A stretch of 11,077 nucleotides of DNA, taken from Lentimicrobiaceae bacterium. GTDB lineage: Bacteria; Bacteroidota; Bacteroidia; Bacteroidales; WCHB1-69. Made by a program: the position numbers and the translations under genes. The notes under the pieces were generated by a model. The model saw nothing but the letters and a program-made list of their open reading frames with translations, did not search any database and was not told the origin of the DNA. Below, piece by piece: positions 7,482 to 11,077 of this stretch; position 1 is the first letter of the stretch; each line of letters opens with the position of its first letter. The stretch is from positions 1 to 11,077 of the forward strand of contig WRNX01000035.1 in assembly GCA_009776395.1 (NCBI GenBank). The letters run 5' to 3'.

Positions 7482-7583
7482 TGATACCTGCATTTATCTG
7501 AACCCTATTTATTCTTTTACAAATTTGATTACCTCCACACTCTACCGTATTATTTCCACTTTGTAAAATTGCACCTCTTACCT
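7482..7583. other. Convergent intergenic spacer with a 9-bp inverted repeat
   Basis: The spacer lies between the 3' ends of folB and the nuclease-like gene. TTTTACAAA (7515-7523) and TTTGTAAAA (7560-7568) form a perfect 9-bp inverted repeat with a 36-base loop. It might act as a weak bidirectional terminator, but the loop is long and the DNA is AT-rich. No T-run terminator is obvious for either gene. Confidence 0.3.
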
Positions 7584-8210
7584 CTACCACGCTTTTACAT
7601 TTTCACTAATTACTTCAATTTTATCACCTCTTTGTTCAATGAGGACGATACCCTCTTCATCGGCGCGTTTCCGAACTTTTGCAGGAAAACGAAACGATGC
7701 CAGCGCCAAATAAGCCTTATATTCTTTAAACATGGGATAATTGGCGCGATAAGAGTGTAATTTAGAAAACATTTTTCCTACATCTTCAATATTGGCTTTG
7801 TATTTCATTTCAATGAGTACAACGGTGCTGCCATTTCGCAACACTAAATCGTATTCATCGTTAATAACTACTGGATCAGGTTTAAGATAGTCAACTACAC
7901 GCTCGTACTTTTCTCCCATAAAGGTAGGGTTTTCTTTAAAAGAGTTGATAAAGTACTCTTCGCAAAACTCGCCGTTGCTTCTTGAAATGCCTCCAATCTG
8001 TTTGTTGGTATTTTCAATCATTTTTTCAGTGTGAGCAAATTTTTTGCTAAGTTCTTTAATCATACTATCGGTCTCTTTCATTTGCCGATCAGTCTCTTTT
8101 GCCCTCATCGCATTTTCTTTTTTCATTTCTCTAATGCCTTTAGCATTTTCTTGAATTAATTTCCAAGCGCTTTCATAAGTTGCTTCTTGTGGTTTGTTTT
8201 TACTTCTCAT
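7584..8210 (-). CDS. Coiled-coil PD-(D/E)XK nuclease-like protein (full-length copy)
   Basis: The 208-residue protein has an N-terminal charged helix with heptad spacing (Thr/Leu at 40, 47, 54, 61 and 68, pattern KETDRQM-KETDSMI) predicting a coiled coil at about 25-72. A conserved SRSNGEFCEEYF segment (76-87) is followed by a nuclease-type core. The core shows NDEYDLVL (Asp121) and VVLIEMKYK (Glu134, Lys136), the D-x(n)-E-x-K signature of PD-(D/E)XK folds, and then DVGKMFSKLHSYRANYP. It resembles the DUF3782-like or restriction-endonuclease-like solitary proteins common in Bacteroidota and cyanobacteria, whose targets are unknown. No methylase accompanies it. The last 49 residues (AYLALASFRFP... 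VISENVKAW) complete the fold and are missing in its neighbour copy. A -7 box lies 32 bases upstream. Confidence 0.75.
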   Translation of the reverse strand: MRSKNKPQEATYESAWKLIQENAKGIREMKKENAMRAKETDRQMKETDSMIKELSKKFAHTEKMIENTNKQIGGISRSNGEFCEEYFINSFKENPTFMGEKYERVVDYLKPDPVVINDEYDLVLRNGSTVVLIEMKYKANIEDVGKMFSKLHSYRANYPMFKEYKAYLALASFRFPAKVRKRADEEGIVLIEQRGDKIEVISENVKAW

Positions 8211-8375
8211 AATAAAATAATTTTGTGTTAATATTCGGCGGCAAAAATATATTATTTTCGTTCCGAACCATTATCATCTTAATTTATTTTTCTAAAAATC
8301 AGAATGTTAAAAAATACCGAAAAAATGCAGAAAAGTTTTTGAGAATGTAATTTTTAGAGTAAAAAGAGCAGAAAA
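7734..8375. repeat. Left copy of a ~650-base direct repeat (nuclease-like gene plus upstream DNA)
   Basis: This segment is closely similar, in the same orientation, to 9340-9998. Homology begins at GGG (7734) inside the gene, at the codon for Pro159. It covers the rest of the coding region, the promoter and a non-coding upstream block, including TTTTTCTAAAAATCAGAATG and GTAAAAAGAGCAGAAAA, and ends near 8375. The coding part differs mainly in the coiled coil; the core is nearly unchanged. Confidence 0.85.
8242..8249 (-). promoter_or_regulatory. -7 promoter box for the full-length nuclease-like gene
   Basis: Read on the minus strand the box is TATTTTTG, matching TAnnTTTG, 32 bases before the ATG at 8210. 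The box and its A/T-rich surroundings are preserved in the second copy, which supports its use. The wider stretch 8211-8511 (301 bases) otherwise holds only the outer part of the direct repeat (to 8375), a spacer with the imperfect direct repeat GCCACTAAT/GCCACGAAC (8402-8419), and the promoter of the next module. Confidence 0.5.
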
Positions 8376-8442
8376 AAATGAAACTGTCTCAAAATATTTA
8401 TGCCACTAATGCCACGAACGAGGGTATTTATTTTTTAAGTTT

Positions 8443-8476
8443 TTTGCTTGTTTATTCCTTATTTTTAATATTTTTG
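8443..8476 (+). promoter_or_regulatory. Bacteroidota promoter of the small-protein/GNAT module
   Basis: A TTTG (8443-8446) lies 22 bases before TATTTTTG (8469-8476), matching both the -33 TTTG and -7 TAnnTTTG elements at accepted spacing; CTTG at 8447-8450 is an alternative -33. The leader to the ATG at 8512 is about 30 bases and A-rich. This is the best two-part promoter match in the window. Confidence 0.62.
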
Positions 8477-8511
8477 CCAACGTAAATAAACAATTATAAA
8501 ACAAAATTATT

Positions 8512-8673
8512 ATGGCACGTCCAATCGCAGAAACCCCTGACCTATTTGGTGAAGACGCAAAGCGTTTTGAGAAAGAAATAGCCAATCCGAAAAAAATATC
8601 GGAAGAGGAACGTCGCGAAATGAATGCAGCTTATGAATGGTTTAAAAAACACGCTACATTTCCAATCGCATGA
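8512..8673 (+). CDS. Small acidic/basic protein, candidate antitoxin of the GNAT module
   Basis: The 53-residue frame starts MARPIAETPDLFGEDAKRF and ends KKHATFPIA. It is highly charged and predicted mostly helical, with no membrane segment and no ribbon-helix-helix pattern. Its stop overlaps the start of the acetyltransferase by 4 bases (ATGA), the classic layout of a translationally coupled toxin-antitoxin pair, and it follows a strong promoter with no other gene between. The MARPI-x-ET-P-x-L-x-GEDA-x-RF opening recalls small proteins I associate with acetyltransferases in other Bacteroidota, but this comes from memory of the family and has not been searched. GNAT toxins usually pair with DUF1778 antitoxins, so this would be a different antitoxin type. 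The antitoxin role is inferred from position alone. Confidence 0.68.
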   Translation: MARPIAETPDLFGEDAKRFEKEIANPKKISEEERREMNAAYEWFKKHATFPIA

Positions 8674-9206
8674 ATTTTGAAGAGATAAAAGCAGGCAGTA
8701 ATATTTCTAGACTAACAGTAGAAACGGAAATCAAACCCTTTGACTGTGGTGATAATGATTTGAATGATTTTTTGAATAATGATGCAAAAAATTATTTAAC
8801 ATCGCTATTTGCTGTAACCTACTTGATACAAAAAGAAACAGAAACATTAGCCTATTTTACACTATCAAATGACAGTATAACTCGTTATGATGTTGACAAG
8901 TCGGAATGGAACAAACTCAACAGAAATGTAGCCAACGACAAACGCAAAAAGAGGTATCCTGCTGTAAAATTAGGACGTTTGGCAGTAGCAGCGAAGTTAG
9001 CGCAGATGGGGCTTGGCAAACTTATTTTGTGGTTTATAAAAAAAACGTATGCCGATGAGTTACAACCTGCCGGTTGCCGCTTTATCACCGTTGATGCTTA
9101 TACCGGTGTTGCAAACTTTTACGAAAAAAATGGTTTTAAGTTTATGACTCAGGAAGATTCCGGCAAAGATACCAGGGCAATGTATTTCGACTTGAAAAGT
9201 ATTTAG
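8670..9206 (+). CDS. GNAT family N-acetyltransferase, TacT/AtaT-like candidate toxin
   Basis: The 178-residue protein has the GNAT toxin layout. FDCGDNDLNDFL (24-35) matches the F-x-CG-x-x-x-LN-x-FL element near the N-terminus of TacT/AtaT-type toxins. KLGRLAVAAKLAQMGLGK (100-117) is the acetyl-CoA binding motif A, and ANFYEKNGF (148-156) contains Tyr151 at the place of the catalytic tyrosine (Tyr140 in TacT). Such toxins acetylate the amino group of charged initiator or elongator tRNAs and stop translation. The usual R/Q-x-x-G-x-G is altered here: Ala111 fills the first position and Gln112 the next. The gene is coupled to the small upstream gene by a 4-base overlap. Size fits the toxin family (about 160-180). 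An ordinary small-molecule acetyltransferase remains possible. Confidence 0.8.
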   Translation: MNFEEIKAGSNISRLTVETEIKPFDCGDNDLNDFLNNDAKNYLTSLFAVTYLIQKETETLAYFTLSNDSITRYDVDKSEWNKLNRNVANDKRKKRYPAVKLGRLAVAAKLAQMGLGKLILWFIKKTYADELQPAGCRFITVDAYTGVANFYEKNGFKFMTQEDSGKDTRAMYFDLKSI

Positions 9207-9339
9207 CAAAAATTGATGCCGGCTTTTCCACAATGCCTGCCATTTCCGGACTGTCGTGGTTATACAGGTAGAACCTGTATAGATAACTTGGCGGCGATAG
9301 AATCGCCGCCGAACAACAGTGTTGCAACCTCAGACGAAC
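9207..9339. other. Non-coding insert between the GNAT gene and the truncated nuclease copy
   Basis: This 133-base stretch is more GC-rich than its surroundings and belongs neither to the GNAT gene nor to the repeat copy. It holds the two-hairpin element at 9261-9310 and, just after it, a weaker CAAC-AGT-GTTG hairpin (9314-9324). Its right edge coincides with the homology break at 9340. It resembles an inserted palindromic element, but no target-site duplication or transposase is visible. Confidence 0.55.
9261..9310. repeat. Twin perfect hairpins with identical AGA loops
   Basis: Hairpin 1 is TATACAGGT-AGA-ACCTGTATA (9261-9281); hairpin 2 is GGCGGCGAT-AGA-ATCGCCGCC (9290-9310). Each has a perfect 9-bp stem around the same three-base loop, and in both the loop is closed by a T-A pair. 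The stems have unrelated sequences (one AT-rich, one GC-rich), so structure rather than sequence is shared. Eight bases separate them. No T-run follows, so they are not ordinary terminators. They could be a palindromic mobile element or an RNA/DNA processing site at the 3' end of the GNAT transcript. Confidence 0.85.
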
Positions 9340-9998
9340 GGGGTAATTGGCACGGTAAGAGTGTAATTTAGAAAACATTTTTCCTACATCATCAATACCC
9401 GATTTGTATTTCATTTCAATGATCACCACCGAACTGCCGTTTCGCAACACTAAATCGTATTCATCGTTAATCACTACGGGATCGGGTTTCAAATAGTCTA
9501 TCACGCGCTCGTACTTTTCGCCCATAAAGGTAGGGTTTTCTTTAAAAGAATTGATAAAGTACTCTTCGCAAAACTCGCCGTTGCTTCTTGAAATGCCGCC
9601 AATCTGTTTGTTGGTGTTTTCGATCATTTTTTCAGTACGCTTAATACTTTCACTTGTTTCTTTAACTATTCTTTCGGTTTCTGCAAACTTCTTATCAGTT
9701 TCCCTAAACCTTTTTTCAGTTTCTTTAAACCGTCTATCGGTTTCTTTCATTTGTAGATTAGTTTCTTTTTGCATTTCTGCAATTTCGGCGTACATCGCTT
9801 TGATGTCCTCCCAAGTTAGATTTTCGTGTTTTTTCATAATACTTTCTGTTTAATTAATGATGCGGCAAAAATATATTATTTTCTTTCCTAACCTTGTTAT
9901 TAGAAATTTATTTTTCTAAAAATCAGAATGTTAAAAAATACTTAAAAAATGCAGAAAAGTTTTAAAAATGCAGTTTTTGGGGTAAAAAGAGCAGAAAA
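9340..9998. repeat. Right copy of the ~650-base direct repeat
   Basis: Counterpart of 7734-8375. It runs from the break at Pro166 of the truncated gene through its promoter and the conserved upstream block (TTTTTCTAAAAATCAGAATG; GTAAAAAGAGCAGAAAA), ending at 9998, two bases from the stop codon of the T9SS protein gene. It is slightly longer than the left copy, mostly because of one extra heptad (21 bases) in the coiled coil. Confidence 0.85.
9866..9873 (-). promoter_or_regulatory. -7 promoter box for the truncated nuclease copy
   Basis: On the minus strand the box reads TATTTTTG, 28 bases before the ATG at 9837. It is the duplicate of the box at 8242-8249, still intact, so the truncated gene is probably transcribed. 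Confidence 0.48.
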
Positions 9999-10000
9999 GA

Positions 10001-11077
10001 TTACTCTTTCACCACCTTTTTCATAACGACTCCCTCGTCTGTGGAAATTTTTACAAAATAGATTCCCGATGCTAAATGTGAAATGTCTATGCTTACAGTG
10101 GACGAGTGGACAAGTGGACGAGTGGACAAGTATAGTTTTTTTCCGTAAATATCAAACACCTCTACATTCTCAATTCTCAATTCTCCATTCTCAATTGTCA
10201 ATTCTCCTGTGGTGGGATTGGGGTAAATGGTAATTTGATAGAGTAATGGTTCGGAAATGCTGCTTGCTATGGTGAAAGTTACATGAATAAAGTGGTTGGA
10301 ATCAACATCATTAAAGGTATATAAACCGGCAATTTCGGTTTCGGGAATGCTCAAACCATCAATAAATACCATATCTATTTTGTAGTTTTCTTCAGCGGTA
10401 AATTTAAAACTTTGGTTATCCCCACAATTTACGGTAATGTCTCCACTTGGGGAAATCGTGCCGTTTGCACCGGTGGTGGCAGTAATAGTGTAAGTATTTA
10501 ACTGTACACCCTCAACCGTTACTTCTTGATCTTCGGTAATGTTTGCAATGGCATAAATGCCATTGTCATGCGTTAATGTTATTCCATTGGCTTTTACTAC
10601 AATATTACTTTGCGTGTAACAATCATCCAAAGTTACTGTAAATGAAAAACTATCGCCACAATTTACGGGCGAACCTGAGCCTTCGGTCGGGGTAAATGTT
10701 ATACCGGTAATGGTGGCAGGCAAAGTTACGGAGTGGGTTTTTATTTTGAAAGTAACAGAAATAGTATGACTTGCTGTAACATTGTTAAAGGTATAACTTC
10801 CTGCTGCAACTGCCGCCGGGTTGTTCGTTCCGTCCACCAACACTTCATTAATTTCGTAACAATCATTAGGGGTAAATTCAAAAGTTTGGTTCGCATCACA
10901 ATTTACGGTAACCGTACCGGGTGAAATCGTGCCGTTTGCGCCGGCTGTGGCAGTAATAGTGAAAGTTTTTATCACAAAGTTTGCTACTAAAGTACGGTTT
11001 CCATTTACAGTAAATGTATAAGAAGAATCTGTTGAAACTATAGTACCACCTTCCGTCCAATTCGCAAAGGTATAACA
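10001..11077 (-). CDS. T9SS-secreted repeat protein, C-terminal part (5' end outside window)
   Basis: The frame is open to the window edge (358 residues visible); the GTG at 10975 is internal. Visible residues 1-37 (CYTFANWTEGG...) are the end of an InlB B-type repeat, with the W-x-x-x-G and V-x-x-N-R-T-L-V-A-x-F pattern. Three related beta modules follow, at about 38-112, 113-191 and 192-270. Two of them begin TITAT-x-GANGTISP and all contain VNC[GD]-x-[NS]-x-[ST]F, resembling the bacterial repeat domain of Flg_new/PF18998 type. The last 79 residues form a T9SS type A sorting domain: YPNPTTGEL, VFDIYGKKL, DISHLASGIYFVKIS and the basic end MKKVVKE. The protein would be exported through the Por/T9SS and anchored or released at the cell surface. 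The role is unknown; the repeats suggest a surface adhesin or stalk. Confidence 0.85.
   Translation of the reverse strand, partial: CYTFANWTEGGTIVSTDSSYTFTVNGNRTLVANFVIKTFTITATAGANGTISPGTVTVNCDANQTFEFTPNDCYEINEVLVDGTNNPAAVAAGSYTFNNVTASHTISVTFKIKTHSVTLPATITGITFTPTEGSGSPVNCGDSFSFTVTLDDCYTQSNIVVKANGITLTHDNGIYAIANITEDQEVTVEGVQLNTYTITATTGANGTISPSGDITVNCGDNQSFKFTAEENYKIDMVFIDGLSIPETEIAGLYTFNDVDSNHFIHVTFTIASSISEPLLYQITIYPNPTTGELTIENGELRIENVEVFDIYGKKLYLSTRPLVHSSTVSIDISHLASGIYFVKISTDEGVVMKKVVKE
10098..10129. repeat. 8-bp simple sequence repeat (4 units) inside the T9SS sorting domain
   Basis: Four tandem units GTGGAC[GA]A (alternating G and A at position 7) encode the stretch LSTRPLVHSST on the minus strand. 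It lies between the VFDIYGKKL and DISHLASGIYF parts of the sorting domain. A unit of 8 is not a multiple of 3, so gain or loss of one unit shifts the frame before the conserved last part of the export signal. Confidence 0.9.
10166..10207. repeat. 7-bp simple sequence repeat (6 units) inside the T9SS sorting domain
   Basis: Six tandem heptamers of the form ATTCTC[AC], the fifth being ATTGTCA, encode GELTIENGELRIEN on the minus strand, just after YPNPTT. Changes of one or two units would shift the frame upstream of most of the sorting domain. Confidence 0.88.

Larger units (their letters stand above)
9142..9837 (-). pseudogene. Truncated copy of the coiled-coil PD-(D/E)XK nuclease-like gene with a foreign tail
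   Basis: Residues 1-166 correspond to the intact paralogue. The coiled coil is longer, with threonines every 7 residues from 26 to 75 (KETDRRF-KETEKRF-RETDKKF). The SRSNGEFCEEYF segment is present, and the core keeps the nuclease Asp (NDEYDLVL) and E-x-K (IIEMKYK). In the last 99 shared residues I count about six differences. Similarity stops abruptly after SYRANYP (Pro166, codon 9340-9342). The next 65 residues (VRLRLQHCC... NLPES) come from the hairpin insert and the antisense of the GNAT 3' end, and are not a natural domain. About 49 C-terminal residues of the fold are lost, so it is probably inactive or a decoy, although the promoter and start are intact. Confidence 0.78.

Noticed and set aside
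8402..8419. GCCACTAAT/GCCACGAAC as a regulatory direct repeat
   Set aside because: There are only two imperfect 9-base units, lying upstream of the promoter with no dyad symmetry; too little to call an operator.
8378..8485. 35-codon ORF with a hydrophobic segment upstream of the small-protein gene
   Set aside because: It overlaps the best promoter of the module, its hydrophobicity follows from a T-rich spacer, and it has no recognisable family or leader signal.
9207..9340. CRISPR or tRNA-like structure in the hairpin insert
   Set aside because: There is only one pair of hairpins with different stem sequences, no repeated spacer unit and no cloverleaf or anticodon arm.
9551..9853. 100-residue plus-strand ORF opposite the truncated nuclease copy
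   Set aside because: It is the antisense of the heptad repeat; its serine/leucine-rich repeats (SVSLN...) simply mirror the coiled coil on the other strand.

Overview
The window reads as chromosomal DNA from a member of the Bacteroidota. Four signals support this: several genes are preceded by the phylum-specific -7 promoter box TAnnTTTG instead of Shine-Dalgarno-rich leaders; a protein ends in a type A sorting domain of the type IX secretion system (T9SS); a GlmU-like bifunctional enzyme and a DUF3098 protein, both largely confined to this phylum, are present; and the DNA is AT-rich with A/T-heavy spacers. No genus can be named from the sequence alone.

Left part (1-7481), mostly core genes. 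The window opens in the 3' end of a beta-strand-repeat surface-type protein. Next comes a roughly 380-base graveyard (483-865) with two decayed gene pieces: a zeta-toxin-like P-loop fragment joined to what looks like the tail of the same family, and a frameshifted T9SS sorting domain. Intact genes follow: a DoxX/MauE-like membrane protein with a thioredoxin-like C-terminus lacking CxxC; ribosomal protein L31 type B (rpmE2) with its own promoter and a terminator; a GlmU-family sugar nucleotidyltransferase/acyltransferase; and, convergent to it, an Old Yellow Enzyme family flavin oxidoreductase. Divergent from the oxidoreductase is a tightly packed operon: DUF3098 membrane protein, GTPase TypA/BipA and dihydroneopterin aldolase FolB, with gaps of 1 base and an 8-base overlap.

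Right part (7482-11077), accessory. Two near-identical copies of a coiled-coil PD-(D/E)XK nuclease-like gene, each with its promoter and over 100 bases of upstream DNA, form direct repeats of about 650 bases in the same orientation. Between them, on the opposite strand, lies a two-gene module: a 53-residue small protein overlapping a GNAT acetyltransferase by 4 bases, laid out like a GNAT-type toxin-antitoxin pair but without a ribbon-helix-helix antitoxin. The second nuclease copy is truncated exactly where repeat homology ends. There its frame runs into a non-coding insert containing two adjacent perfect 9-bp hairpins with the same AGA loop, then into the antisense of the acetyltransferase 3' end. 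The window closes in a large T9SS-exported repeat protein on the minus strand. Its sorting-domain region carries two simple-sequence repeat tracts (7-bp and 8-bp units, neither a multiple of 3) that could switch secretion on or off by slippage.

The most unusual material is the interval 7734-10207: duplicated nuclease, embedded toxin-antitoxin-like pair, twin-hairpin element and slippage-prone secretion signal.
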